Source: Paraescarpia echinospica
Lineage: Eukaryota; Annelida; Polychaeta; Sabellida; Siboglinidae
Direction: 5' to 3'
NCBI GenBank assembly: GCA_020002185.1
Contig: CM034532.1
Span: forward strand, 50,882,202-50,946,201
Length of the DNA stretch: 64,000 bases
Shown: piece by piece, positions 51,760-63,690 of the stretch
Position numbering within the stretch: position 1 is the first letter of the stretch
Layout of the letters: every line of letters starts with the position of its first letter
Notes under the pieces: generated by a model
Databases searched by the model: none
Told to the model about the DNA's origin: nothing
Seen by the model: the letters and a program-made list of their open reading frames with translations, nothing else
Made by a program: the position numbers and the translations under genes

Positions 51760-52165
51760 AGGTCGGTGTATATAGGTGTAGGTGTATTGAACGATATTAG
51801 GGGCATAATTCCCTCACGCTATATGCAATGCTGCGTGCCATTTTGCATTGCATTTTGCAAATGTCATCAGGCGTCATCATGTCCTTCTATGATTCCAATT
51901 ACAAAGGCATTGTGCATGGTTGTCTTCCAACATCCATGTTCTACATCAATCATTATGTTTACATCCAGTAGAATGTCGTTTACTCGAATACGTTAGCTCA
52001 AATAAGTTTGTTCAGATGAGTTTTGCTCAAAACTAGAAAGTTGAAATCGAAAGTAGAAAGTAGGAACAACAAAGTGGGAACAGATAGTAAAATGTACAAA
52101 CTACAATAATGCGCTTTACCAGAATACGTACTCGTTAACGTTATGCGCTGGTGGGAACTCGGGAA
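51760..52165 (+). repeat. Interspersed repeat, left copy (inverted partner at 63.3 kb)
   Basis: Reverse-complement match to 63318-63690 through CATTATGTTTACATCCAGT, GAATGTCGTTTACTCGAATA and TTTTGCTCAAAACTAGAAAG. No coding capacity in either copy, no element class assigned. Confidence 0.8.
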
Positions 52166-52439
52166 CTACACCGAACTATACTCCAATTTACAAATACTGA
52201 AGTGTCCCTTGGATTTTTTAAATACTTATAATAATTTAGAATTTAAATGTGGTGTTGCCAGGGTTGTACTGTAGCTGGTTAAAACCTGTTTTGACTAGAA
52301 AGCGATTAAAACACGGTTAATTAAAACCGAGCAAAACATGTTAAAACCGGGCAAAAACATGTTAATACTATTTAAAAGCTTACAATTACACCAACAGCTA
52401 CCAAATTTCTAGCACTAATGTAGCACATCTAAATGTATT

Positions 52440-53366
52440 TTGGGGATCATCTCCGAGGTAGATACCACAGAGGCAGTTGGTAAGACTGTGAGACAGAAGA
52501 CTGATGGAAGAAGACAGAGTGTTCAGCAAAAAACAGAAAACATGACAGGCGTGAAGGTGACAGGGGAGAAAGTGACCGTAGTGAAGGAGGTAGCCGGGGA
52601 AAAGGGACGGGAGAGGAGAGAAGAAAATGTGATGGGAGGAAAGAAGAAGGGACGAAAGGAAGTGAGAGTAAATGTGCTAGAAGAGAAGATGACAGGAGGA
52701 AAGGGGACAAGAGAAAACGCGACAGGAAAGAAGGGAATGGAAGAGAATGTGACAGGAGAGAAGACGACAAGAGGAAAAGACAACAACCAGACATATGCAA
52801 ACCGGAGGAGCTACTCCGAGGCAGTGATTGAGGGGGCAAGGAGAAAAGAGAGAGTGTTTATGGGCGATTCAATTCTGAGAAAAACAGACAAGACTATATG
52901 CGAGGGGAAGGACGTTGTTGTATGTCTACCGGGGGCTAGGATAGAGCATGTGACCGAAAGGGTAGAGAAGGTATTGGGGCATGGCAAGGGAGGGTCTATA
53001 CTAGTACACGTTGGGACAAACAATGCAGACAAGGAGGGAACAACTGGTATAGTTCAGAAGTACAGACATCTAGTGAGGAAGCTAAAGAAGACAAGAGTGG
53101 AACAGGTTATTCTCTCAGGAATTTTGCCAGTAATGGGAGGAAGGGGGGCAAGATACAGAAACTGTAAGAGGATGGCGATCAACGCACTAGTTGAGCAGAT
53201 GTGTGAGGAAGAGGGCGTGGGATTCATCATTTATGGGGGTACTTTGTTGGGAGAGAAAATATGTACATGAGAGATGGCCTCCATCTAAGTGGAAAGGGGG
53301 CAGCAGTATTCTCAGAGAATCTGCTGCGATCTGTTGACAGTGGGACAGGTTGCATCTATTTAAACT
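52440..53366 (+). pseudogene. CR1 ORF1, Lys/Glu-rich repeat region and esterase, copy C
   Basis: Repeated VTGEKVTVVKE-, GRERREENVMGGKKKGRKE- and ENVTGEKTTRGKDNN-type segments, then SYSEAVIEGARRKERVFMGD (GDS block), ILVHVGTNNADKEG and LSGILPVMGGRG. A deletion at about 53225 shifts the frame after GVGFI; the rest, YMRDGLHLSGKGAAVFSEN, continues in another frame to the TAA at about 53366. Confidence 0.83.
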
Positions 53367-56242
53367 AAATTCGCAGGGGGGACTCGCAGAGAAGCCTGAA
53401 ACTGGAGGCATAGATAAAGGCAGCAAAAATAATTCAGCAAAGAACAGTCTGGAAAACTGTTCTGAAGCTGGGTATAAATGTGTTTGTTTAAATGCAAGGA
53501 GTATAGTAAACAAAAGAAATGAACTAAACATTATGGTAGAAGATATTGACCCTCACATAATAGGTATAACCGAATCATGGGCAACCACCGATATATCAGA
53601 TGCCGAATTGGGACTGACAGGATATGTAATGTTTAGGAAAGATAGAATAGGAAGAAGGGGAGGTGGAGTTATTTTATATATTAAAGAATCTATCCAGGCT
53701 TATGAAATAAAATTAGACAGAGAAGCAGATTGCGAAGAAGCTGTTTGGTGTAACATAGTTACAGGAAACTCAACGTTAACGGTTGGATTAGTTTATCGAA
53801 GTCCAAACATAAGCATAGAAGAGAATGAAAAAATACAAAACGCTATAAGGGAAGTGAGCAAACGGGACTGTGTTATTATGGGGGATTTTAACCATGGGCA
53901 TATAAATGGAAATCTCTACAGAGTATGGGTAGTGAGGACCATAAGTTTTTAGTTTTAGTACAAGATAGTTTCCTTTCTCAACATGTGCTAGAACCAACCA
54001 GGGGAGAGAATGTGTTAGACTTAGTTTTGTCCTCACAGAATGAATTAGTTGACAATGTTAAATTATGTGAGCCTCTGGGAAGTAGTAATCACAACCAGAT
54101 ACATTTTACCATCAAAGTAAAATCAGAAAGAAATAATAAAAAGCAGTTCAGGAGAAATTTCCACAAAGGAAGATATAAGGAAATGAGGAAATATTTTGCA
54201 AAGATAGACTGGAATAATACACTGAAGAATAAGACAGCAACAGAATGCTGGAATATCTTAAAGAATGAAATAGAGTGCATCGTAGATAAATTTGTTCCCT
54301 TAAAAAAACAAGGGAAACGAACCAGAAAGAAATACTTATCGAAAGAAGCCATTAGAAAAATTAAGTATAAACAAATGATGTGGAAGTCATATAGACGTAC
54401 TGGCAATGACGAAGACTACAACATTTATAAAGAAGCACTAAACCAAGCTACAGCTGAAATTAGAAATTCAAAGAGAAGCTATGAACATAAATTAGCTTGT
54501 AATATAAAACATGACAGCAAGAGTTTTTATGCGTATGTTCGAAGCAAACAGAAAGTTCAGGATAAGGTCGGTCCTCTAGAAGATAGTGCTGGAAATATAA
54601 TATCAGAAGGATTCTTAATGGCAGAAGACCTAAATGAGTATTTTAGTTCAGTGTTTACCAGAGAAGACACTAGTTCACTGCCAGTACCAGAGGCTAAGTT
54701 CAAGGGGGCAGAATCAGACTATTTAAGACAGTTAATTGTAACCCCAGAAATGGTAGCTAAGAAAATTAGGGCTATGAAGGAAAATAAATCACCTGGAGTG
54801 GATGGTATTCCACCCAAACTACTAGTGGAAATTGTAGAACAAATTAGCATACCGCTTGCAACAGTTTTCAACTTGTCATTAGAAGAGGGAGTGGTTCCTT
54901 TAGAATGGAAAGAAGCAAACATTATACCGTTATTTAAAAAGGTTCGAGAAACAAGTCAAATAATTATAGACCAGTTAGTTTAACATCGGTGATTTGTAAA
55001 TTATTAGAAAGACTAATTAAAGATCACATGGTGGATTTTCTTGTTAAACATAACTTGATAAACCCATCTCAACATGGGTTTCTAAAAGCGAGGTCATGCT
55101 TAACAAATATGTTATGTTTTTTGGAAGATATCACTAAGTGGGTAGATGATGGATCACCAGTAGATATCATCTACTTAGATTTTCAAAAAGCTTTCGACAA
55201 AGTGCCACATCAGAGATTACTGCTTAAACTAAAAGCCCATGGCATAGGAAATGGTATAATTAACTGGATAGAAAATGGCTGATTGACAGAAGACAACGGG
55301 TAGTTGTTGATGGGGAGGCTTCAAACTGGAAATCAGTTTTGAGTGGGGTTCCACAGGGATCAGTACTGGGACCTATATTATTCTTAATATATATAAACGA
55401 TTTGGACGATGATATAGCTAGCAAGGTGTTGAAATTTGCAGATGATACAAAAGTGTTTAGAAGGATTAAAAGTGATGGAGATAGACAGCATTTACAAGAT
55501 GATCTTGACAGGTTGATCAAATGGTCTGAAAAGTGGCAAATGTTGTTCAATTTTGGGAAATGTAAATGCCTTCACACAGGACATGGGAACGAATATGTAG
55601 AATATACAATGGGGGGGAACTGTACTAAGTACTACTGTAAAAGAAAAAGACTTAGGGCTGACAATTAGTGCTGACATGAAGGTTTCAGAGCAGTGTGGAA
55701 TTGCAGCTTCAAAAGGAAATCAAATCCTTGGATTGATTAGGCGAAATATAGCATATAAAGAAAAAGAACTAATAATACCGCTGTACAAAACAATAGTTAG
55801 GCCTCATTTAGAATATTGTATACAAGCGTGGAGGCCATACCGCAAGAAGGACATAGATATGCTAGAAAGAGTACAGAGAGCGACTAAAATGATACCAAAA
55901 CTGAGGGATCTTAGTTATGAAAAACGCCTAAAAGAATGTGGTTTAACAACACTAGAGACCAGGAGATTGAGAGGAGATCAGATAGAAGTGTTTAAAATAT
56001 TGAATGGTTATGAAAATATTGATAGAAATATGTTTTTTTCAGTTAAGAAAGATAGAAAGACTAGAGGACACGAAGTTACATTAGTAAAGGAGCAGTGTAG
56101 ATTAGACGTGAGAAAGTTCTCATTTTCACAAAGGACTGTGAATGAATGGAACAGATTATCTGATGATTGTGTGGGTGCTAGTAGTGTGAATATGTTTAAA
56201 AATAAAATCGACACATACCTCAGAAGGGCTGGATATATGTAG
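53367..56242 (+). pseudogene. CR1 ORF2, endonuclease-reverse transcriptase, copy C
   Basis: Nearly full-length: CVCLNARSIVNKR, GITESWATTD, GDFNHGHI, then GSSNHNQIHF, where the catalytic Asp of SDH is Asn. RT: KSPGVDGIPPKLL, GFLKARSCLTNML, DIIYLDFQKAFDKVPHQR, GVPQGSVLGPILFLIYINDL and FADDTKVFRR. The C-terminus is intact through LRRAGYM. Breaks: one base lost at about 53903, a shift at about 54950, one A lost at about 55271 (A5 to A4) and one G gained at about 55613. Confidence 0.88.
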
Positions 56243-56595
56243 ATAAAAGGGTTGGACTCTCGATAAGCCAAAGGGCTTCCTTGTCCACCTGCCATCTAGA
56301 GTTAATTCTCTGGATGGCAATCTTGTTAAAATCTTGATATCAGACAAAATTACTTGAAAATCCGTAATAATTTTGTCTGAAATTGGAAGTTCGGATATGA
56401 TCCCTTACCTAGTGAGACAACTGTCGATATATACATTCAAAGACAAAATTACAAAACATTATTGCCAACAGACTCTGAATACAGAGCTCCAAGTGCTCCA
56501 CTATTGAAACAACTAAATTGGCTGCCACTAGCAGCGCGCGTGAAATACAGACAAGCGCAGTTCGTGTTCAAGGCAGTAAACGGACTGCCTTGAAC

Positions 56596-56598
<3 letters not shown>

Positions 56599-56692
<94 letters not shown>
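56599..56692. repeat. (GA)n microsatellite
   Basis: About 46 GA units with one GAAGAG interruption. Confidence 0.97.
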
Positions 56693-56693
<1 letters not shown>

Positions 56694-56789
56694 ACGTTTA
56701 TTTATGTAAAAAGGGCCAAAGTATTTGGCCCCATGTGTTGGAGGAACCATCCCCCGACATCACAAAAATGAGTTGATGAGGTCTTGGGT

Positions 56790-58080
56790 GGGGGAATGCC
56801 CCCTAAATCACCCCCCGAAGTGGGCAAAAAAGTACCTTGCCAAAGCTAAAAACAGTTTCAAAAGTTTCCCTGGTGTTCCCAGAGTACGGAATGAACAATG
56901 CCAGCAACTTTACATGGTAGAATCCCCCTGACAGCAACCCCCAGAATGATGCCGTGCTTCCGTACTGTCCTTCGATGATATTATTGAAGAAACTCTCACA
57001 CCCCTCATTCATGATATTCTTGAACGATGCATTCTCAACGACTGATTGAGTGTTCGAGAGTGCTTTCACAGTCTAACGTCGTTTCCTGCACCAGAGCTAA
57101 GAGCTATCTCCTCCTCTGTCATCATCTCCTTGTACTTGGCGAACAGTGCTCGTTCCATGACAGCAGCCAGACGTTGATGGATCTTGGTACATCGGTTGCA
57201 GACTTTTCCTTTCATGAAACCAGCAAGCGATCCCTAAGCCAAGACACCAACTTCTGTGACGAGGTATTCAACCCCCGAATCAGCCATGAAAGTTCCCAGG
57301 TTTCCAAAGTAGGCCAGTTCAAGGTGGAAATTTCCGACGACTGGTTTCCTGCAGTCTGATTCATGTTGCAAGCAAGCTCCGATGAGCCTGCGGAAGAACA
57401 GGAGCACCAGTTGGGGAATGTGAGGAGGGATATCCTTCACAGCGTGAACTGAAGTGGGTGACGGGGTCGTTGATGGGGCCATTGCAAGAATTTCTGTGCG
57501 CAAAGCCATGGCTGCCCACCTAATTGCTTCAGTCTTGGTATCAGAATAGTTTAACATAGCAAAAATTCACTTTCAACATGAGACTTTGCACAGAGTATTT
57601 ATTGAGATCGTCTTGAATCCCCCCGACAGCAAGGAATTATTCGTTGTACAAGCTCAACAATATTGGTGCATGCTTGGGAGTTTTCTTTTTGATTACTTCG
57701 TTCTCAAGGAATATCGTCAGTTTTCGAAAGGCTTCATCGTGTTTCTTTCGACGTGTCTTTTGCACTTCCTCCTTCGTTTCTTGTCTTACGTAGTCGCGCC
57801 GACATGAGTTATGGTACCTCGCCCCCCTTGCAACGAGGTCTTCGCCTAGTCCGAGGATCCTAACTTCACATTTTGTCTTCGCCGCACGAGTGATCGACTT
57901 GCTCCCGTATGTAGTAAGACATTAATGCAGGCGTTCATCCTTCTTGGACTTTTTCCTCCTCTTCTTTCGACAAAAAAGGCACTCCTGGCCAAGCGTGCCT
58001 CTCCTGTTGAATGTTGGTGGAATTCTCGAATTTGAGCAGGTGGTTTTGCTGGCTGGTGGTTCACTGGAAGGTGCAGGTTG
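56790..58080 (-). pseudogene. Uncharacterised transposon-type protein, N-terminal half, decayed
   Basis: Minus strand, N- to C-terminal. A basic, Cys-containing start (about 57990-57930) has GQECLFCRKKRRKKSKKDE. Next (about 57840-57800) is ARGARYHNSCRRDYVRQETK, then DEAFRKLTIFLENEVIKKK. The middle (57557-57234) reads TSVHAVKDIPPHIPQLVLLF and GACLQHESD, then GTFMADSGVEYLVTEVGVL. The end (57069-56830) reads SFKNIMNEGCESFFNNIIEG and ALFIPYSGNTRETFETVF. The order (Cys/His block, helical middle) is that of large uncharacterised invertebrate proteins associated with mobile DNA. Stops near 57235 and 57075 and frame changes mark it as dead. Confidence 0.55.
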
Positions 58081-59480
58081 TCTTTTAACAGCGCAGAACC
58101 GACTGAAAATTTAGTGTAATAACAGGTGTCACCCTGTTCTGTATTCGTGCTAATTTATTCTGATACGCTAGAGAACTGATCGTTCTGAAATGTCGCATTC
58201 TTGACTGTTTCCCAGTTTCCAGGTTTTAAAGATTTCAATCCGGGTTTCTCTTCTTCTGTAAATGATGCAACATATATGTATTCTATAAAATATGTGGGCT
58301 ACAAAAAGGTGTTACCTGGGTCCTTTGTTGTTAGTCATAGCTTTTTTACTTCATTTTATCCATAATTTTACTACTTACAATTTGTTGATGTTTGATACAA
58401 ATTACGTAGGATTTTGCATTAACTTTGATTGCATTTTGTAAACACCCATGAATGGGGCATTAGCCCAGGAGATGATGGCGTATAAATAAAGTTTTATTAT
58501 TTATTCATCTCTGTCCTAACAATAACCAATTGCTTTCTATTTCCTGCATGAATATTAACTATTATAATCTAAATTGCAAAAAGTCATTTATTTTTTGGCA
58601 ATGAGGCAATGATATCATACTACCTAATAAATAGTGCTAGGAGCTTAGTCATGCCTAGCAATATTATTGGTCAGCAGCTAAATTAATAAAATTATTGGTC
58701 TGTCTACAGGAGAAGGTAAATTGACAGCAGCGGCACCAGGTAAAAAACATTATTTTCAACAGCATCCCCCCATCTTCCGATGTGACAGTCGAGCCAACCG
58801 AGACAGGACAGCCACAAGGAAGATGTGAAGATATGCGGCGGCGAAAATTTTTCAGTGGTGCTGAAGCTCCGTTATCCCCTCCCAATATAAATTTCGTTCT
58901 CGCGTCACTGCGTGTGGGTGTGTTACTTTATTGTATAGTGTCTTTCTCAACTGATATGTGTTAAGCATTACCAGTGTTGTTTAGACGTGATGACAGGGAG
59001 GTGTTTGTGTCGTATTGTGTAATAGTGTTTCACTATAGTATACATCTTTGTTATAGACAAGGTTTTCGTTGTGAAATAAACTATACTACCAACACCAGAG
59101 TCATTGGACTGGATGTCGTGCTTTTGACCTTTTGTGATCCTGGTATGATCAGTAAGGGACACATCCTGGCAATAAAAACATGTGTGTCTACGCGCCTCGT
59201 GACATAAAAACATCAAAAGACAAAAGACAAAATTTACACACACACCACATAAAACGCGTACGATCATGATTTTGCGCGCCGTTACTTGTCCGGCGTAATT
59301 ATTACAATCAAATATCCGTGATGTTTTAGTACCATGACCTGCTTCTACAGAACAAAAAAATATTAACAATGTTACAAAGCAAAGCTCCCCTGTGATCATG
59401 GGTTCCAACCTTACCCTACGCCTAGGCTACGGCAACGGCGGCTACGCCTACGGGTATTATCTTGAATTTTATATGGCCGG
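58081..59480. other. No intact gene; faint relative of the GGATCC-ended element
   Basis: 58740-58900 shares CATCTTCCGATGTGACAG-like and GTGGTGCTGAAGCTCCG / AAATTTCGTTC stretches with the element at 29.8-30.1 kb. Otherwise AT-rich. Confidence 0.35.
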
Positions 59481-59658
59481 CTAGTCCGGCAGTCAAACGC
59501 CCTTTTGAAGGTGGACCGTGCATTAGGGTCCGCACGATGTTTTCTTGCATTTTTGTGACCTTTTAACCTTCTAGGTCAATAATCCGACGGGTGCCACTCC
59601 GGCATCCTTGAGCGTTTTTGTATAAACCCACTAATATGCAAATTAGTCATCGCCATTA
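59481..59658 (+). repeat. Left terminal inverted repeat
   Basis: Ends two bases before the ATG of the first coding segment, so little or no 5' UTR lies outside the TIR. Confidence 0.75.
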
Positions 59659-59660
59659 AA

Positions 59661-61795
59661 ATGACAGAAATGCTCCCATACTTCTTCGCCGCTGGGCTCC
59701 AAAACTACGCTAGGTGGTATGGGCTGTACTACATTCGCTCGATGGAAAGGCTTCATGGCGACATTCTGGAACGGTTCATGAAGGGAGAGCGTGTGATGCG
59801 TCACAAGAAAGGTTTATGGAACGGCATCTGGTCGGATATGTACATCGAGTCAACCTTCATGCGCTACGGTCATGGCCCACATGGAATCATTGGCTGTATA
59901 ATGAAACCATCTGCACTGAAGAAATGGGCCTACAGTATGCACATGTGCAGTCAGATTGTTCATGACCTTACAGGTATGTCGGAGGGTCACACTGTAACAG
60001 AGAAACCCACAAAGAAAAGAAACCACCTAGTATACGATCAGATGAAGAGGACAGAGAAAGGATAAGGGAAAATCTCCAGTCCTGCATCGATCCTTTCGAT
60101 CCGGCCGACCATCCGGATAGGGTCATCAACATTGTCACTGGTAGAATTTGGCCCGAGAAGGTGAATGCGCTAAATGCGGTTAAAATAAGAAGAAGACAGA
60201 TGCGTTCCTACGAAGAAAGCTGGCCAGAAGGATTCAATGTTACTTTGTCTGAAGAGATCGTGACCATGGCAGTGACGCGGAAAGTCTTGCGAGTCGGCGC
60301 TACTGCAGGATGCAATGTAAATCTAATCTACTCGAGGGGGACAGAAATGCAACAATCTCGCGACATCAAACTCAGTGATATTCTACAGTATGAGCTTGCA
60401 CCGGTGCCGGCATCAACCTTCGCAGAGAATGGAGAGATGAGAATAGCAAAGACAGGCGACACTAATGAAGAATCTGCAGGTAGAAACCCCATCGAGACTG
60501 GCTCCCCAGCCTGACGTTACTGTCATTGACGGATGTGCGATCCTCTGGGTCATTCACTGGCCTAACAGGGGAACTGTGCGAGACTTTGTGGACAGTTTCT
60601 CTAGCTACGTCTTTGGGAAAGCAGAGAAGTGTGATGTATACTTGGTATTCGACAGATACTATGATGTTAGCATCAAGAGCGGAACACGATTAGCGAGAGT
60701 TGGACAACAAGCTAGCAGACGGCACAAGCTGAGTCAGCAGACCTCGCTGCCACCCCAAAAGGTTGTTCTTACTGTGACCGAAAACACCTGATTGAAATAA
60801 TTTGTCATCGTGTGATCGCGACAAGTCAATAAGGGAAGTTAAACAACCACAGGCTCGACGTCACAGGCCAGGAATCTTCCCCGACGGAGATTCATCGAGG
60901 GTTGCAAATACGTCGTGACGATCTGAAGACGACACACGAGGAAGCAGATGTCATCATGATTCAGCAAGTGGCTAAAGTTGCCAAAGACGGAGCGGAAAGC
61001 ATCAAAGTCCTTTGTGATGATACATATGTATTTGTTTTGTTTGTGTATCACTTCACTGAACTCAATGCAGTCTGACAATGGAAAGCACCAGTTCAGGGCG
61101 AGATAGATATTGGGTCCACTGCAAGAAAACATGAAAGGATCGTCAGACAACTACCAGCTGCACACGCTCTCTCCGGATGCGACACAGTTGCACAGCTGTG
61201 GGGCAGAGGGAAAAGCACAGCTATAAAGGCGCTAGAAGCTGGCCATTCTCTTCACAAACTTGGCGACGTTGACGTGTGTATCGATGAGGTGGTTGCTGAG
61301 GCCACTGGGTTTATCGCTGCGTGTTATGGAAGCAAGTCAACAAACAGCATGTCAGGTGTTCGCAGAGACGTGTGGACTACAAAGATGGGGAAGCCAAAGG
61401 TCACAGCAACGGCAGACCTGAAGGTTCTGCCACCTACCACCGAAGCCTTTGAACAAAACGTGCGACGCGCTCATATTCAGATGGCAATACGGAAGTCAGC
61501 AGTCAAGTCGGAACCACCGACTTTGGATCCAACAAAGTATGGCTGGGCACACGATGAAGCATCGAGGTCACTAATTCCAGTTATGTTGCCGCCCGATGTC
61601 GCCCTTGCACCATATGAAATCTTACAGATGATTCGGTGTGGATGTTCCTGCTACACAGCGCAATGTCGGTGTACATTAGCCAAATTACCATGCACAGCTT
61701 TCTGTGCTTGTCGGGGAGAAACGGGCAGCAGAAATGAACAAACACGGGCAGCTGCAGCATTTGACTGTGACGACGACTCCGATGATAATGAGTAA
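59661..61795 (+). pseudogene. Uncharacterised transposon-type protein, C-terminal two thirds, decayed
   Basis: Four segments in shifting frames. 59661-60065: MTEMLPYFFAAGLQNYARWY and RFMKGERVMRHKKGLWNGIW. 60080-60455: DPFDPADHPDRVINIVTGRI and LSDILQYELAPVPASTFAEN. 60465-60791: DVTVIDGCAILWVIHWPNRG and VYLVFDRYYDVSIKSGTR. 60840-61795: THEEADVIMIQQVAKVA, VLCDDTYVFVLFVYHF, a stop, then PAAHALSGCDTVAQLWGRGK and a Cys-rich tail, CGCSCYTAQCRC then LPCTAFCACRG. The acidic HEEAD/DDT/GCDT series recalls PIN/XPG-like nuclease cores, which one transposon superfamily (Academ) carries; that link is inference. At least three frameshifts and one stop (about 61072). Confidence 0.6.
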
Positions 61796-61964
61796 GGTAA
61801 CTGGTCAGAGCTAATTTGCATATTCATGGGACAAATTTGCATACTATGATTTGTTTATTCATGTAATAATAACAAGAGACCATGGACACATTCGCTTGGA
61901 CACCTTATTTTGATTGTTTTGGATGTTTACTATTCGATATATTCAGGAAAACAGTATTTATTTG

Positions 61965-62130
61965 AATGGCGATGACTAATTTGCATATTAATGGGTTTAT
62001 ACAAAAACGCTCAAGGATGCCTGGGTGGCACCCGTCGGATTATTGACCTAGATGTGGAGAAGGTCACGAAAATGAAAAAAAAACATCGTGCGGCCCTCAT
62101 GCACGCTACAGTGGCTAACGCCCGGACTGT
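61965..62130 (-). repeat. Right terminal inverted repeat
   Basis: Begins AATGGCGATGACTAATTTGC and ends near CCCGGACTGTAGG. The inner two thirds match the left TIR best; the outer part is diverged. Confidence 0.75.
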
Positions 62131-62384
62131 AGGTTAACGACACAAACTTGGAATTCAATCGTTGCGTTCGGAAAAATTAAAAACCGGTTAACTGGAAGGT
62201 AATACCCCATATTGTCTACCTTACTTGGTAAACATTTTGCGTATAAATGTACACCACAGAACAAAATGTTAGTAAACAAACGTAGTAAATATTTATAGTT
62301 ACCGGGTCGTGGTTCGACCCATACCACAATCTGTCGCTTTGAAACTCGCGAGATCTAGCCGCTGTTCTATCAAAGCAATTGTAT

Positions 62385-62486
62385 ACCAAGCATAGTCACT
62401 CGCGCATTCATGTGTGAACGTAATGGTATTGTATACGCTATCAGTTCAAATTCAAAATGGCGGATCGCTGAGTGACTCTGCTTGGT
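62385..62486. repeat. Short fold-back repeat (about 100 bp, MITE-like)
   Basis: ACCAAGCATAGTCACTCGCG at the left is mirrored by CGCTGAGTGACTCTGCTTGGT at the right, with about 60 bp between. Near-perfect 20-bp inverted ends, no coding capacity. Confidence 0.7.
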
Positions 62487-63317
62487 AATTTAAATGCGTT
62501 GGTTCTATGTGTATGATTAACGAGAATTGAGCGTGACTTTCCTAGGCAATTACGTCACGTGCATCAACATATCTTTTTCATTGGTTATAACCTCTAGCTC
62601 GGTAAACGCTGTTACTAAACTTTTCGCACGGCGCTGAACGTGTTTTCGTACGGAAACTGTAAGTATTTAACTAAAACCAACTTTTTCTGACAATTCATTT
62701 GCATAACATGAGGCAAATAAGTGATAAGAAGTTACAATATGGAAATCTTTCGCAAATGGTTTCTTCAGATTTTTATGAAAACGCCATGTTTATATTATTG
62801 ATACGATCGGCGACAAGACCATGTTACCTTCCGTACCGACCTACCTTTTGCATTTAGGGGTAAGACCACATTATATTTGACATTGGCGGTCATTATAACG
62901 TTTCCTTCATTTCATGCAAAGTTTGTCTAACAATCTTCTTGAAAATGTCACATCATATTTAATCTCAATTGACACAAGTGCTGTGGAAAATTCATGAAAT
63001 TCCCATTGTTCAAAAAAGTACGTAAATGGAGTGGTCTGGAGGCACGCCAAGTCAGAACATATGCATTGACGCATGTGCTAGTCTTCCAAATGGCGGACAG
63101 AAACTCTCATTGTAGACTGTCATGATCTCGCCCCGGGTTGCTTCGCTAAAATTATCCAACTTCAAATTGTTTAGATTGTTTAACCACATAAGAGTGTGCT
63201 TGTCACGAAACACCGCATTCCTCACTTAAATTCTAAGTAATTATAAATATTAAAAAAGTATTAGTATTTCAAAAAAAACAAGGGACACTTCAGTATTTGC
63301 AAATTGGTGTATTTTGC
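62487..63317. other. No gene recognised
   Basis: AT-rich intergenic sequence. No ORF of note. Confidence 0.4.
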
Positions 63318-63690
63318 TAGGGGCGTCACCAGCGCATAAGGTTAACGCGTATGTATTCTGGCAAAGCGCATTATTGTAGTTTGTACATTCTATTTTCTGT
63401 TCCTACTGTGTAGTTTTATTCCTACTTTCCACTTTCTATTTCAACTTTCTAGTTTTGAGCAAAACTCATCTGAACAAACTTATTTGAGCTAACGTATTCG
63501 AGTAAACGACATTCAACTGGATGTAAACATAATGATTGAAGTAGAACGTGAATGTTATAACACAACCATGCGCAATGACTTTATAATTGGAATAACAGAA
63601 GGACATCACGCATGATGACATTTGCAAAATATCATGTAGCATTGCATGTAGCATGATGGAATGGCCCTAATATCGTTCCATGTATGTGTA
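63318..63690 (-). repeat. Interspersed repeat, right copy (inverted partner at 51.8 kb)
   Basis: Reads GAGTAAACGACATTCAACTG, ATGTAAACATAATGATTGA, the reverse complement of 51760-52165, at roughly 80% or better by eye. The pair lies about 11 kb apart in opposite orientation. Confidence 0.8.

Larger units (their letters stand above)
52440..56338 (+). mobile_element. CR1-family LINE, copy C, best preserved, 5' truncated
   Basis: Homology to copy B begins around 52440-52490, in the Lys/Glu-rich part of ORF1. It runs through ORF2 to the shared tail. Only about six breaks separate it from open frames. Confidence 0.92.
59481..62130 (+). mobile_element. DNA transposon with about 170-bp terminal inverted repeats
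   Basis: Left TIR 59481-59658 and right TIR 61965-62130 are inverted copies. Shared stretches include TCCGCACGATGTTTT (left) against GCCGCACGATGTTTT (right, reversed), TAGGTCAATAATCCGACGGG, CATCCTTGAGCGTTTTTGTA and ATATGCAAATTAGTCATCGC. The outer tips carry AGTCCGG. Between them lies a broken coding region on the plus strand. No clear target-site duplication is visible; TTAA occurs only at the right edge. The coded protein is not one of the common DDE transposases that I can recognise. Confidence 0.75.

Noticed and set aside
62295..62345. B-box-like GGTTCGACCC, possible tRNA or SINE
   Set aside because: Neighbouring sequence does not fold into a cloverleaf and no A box is at the right distance.
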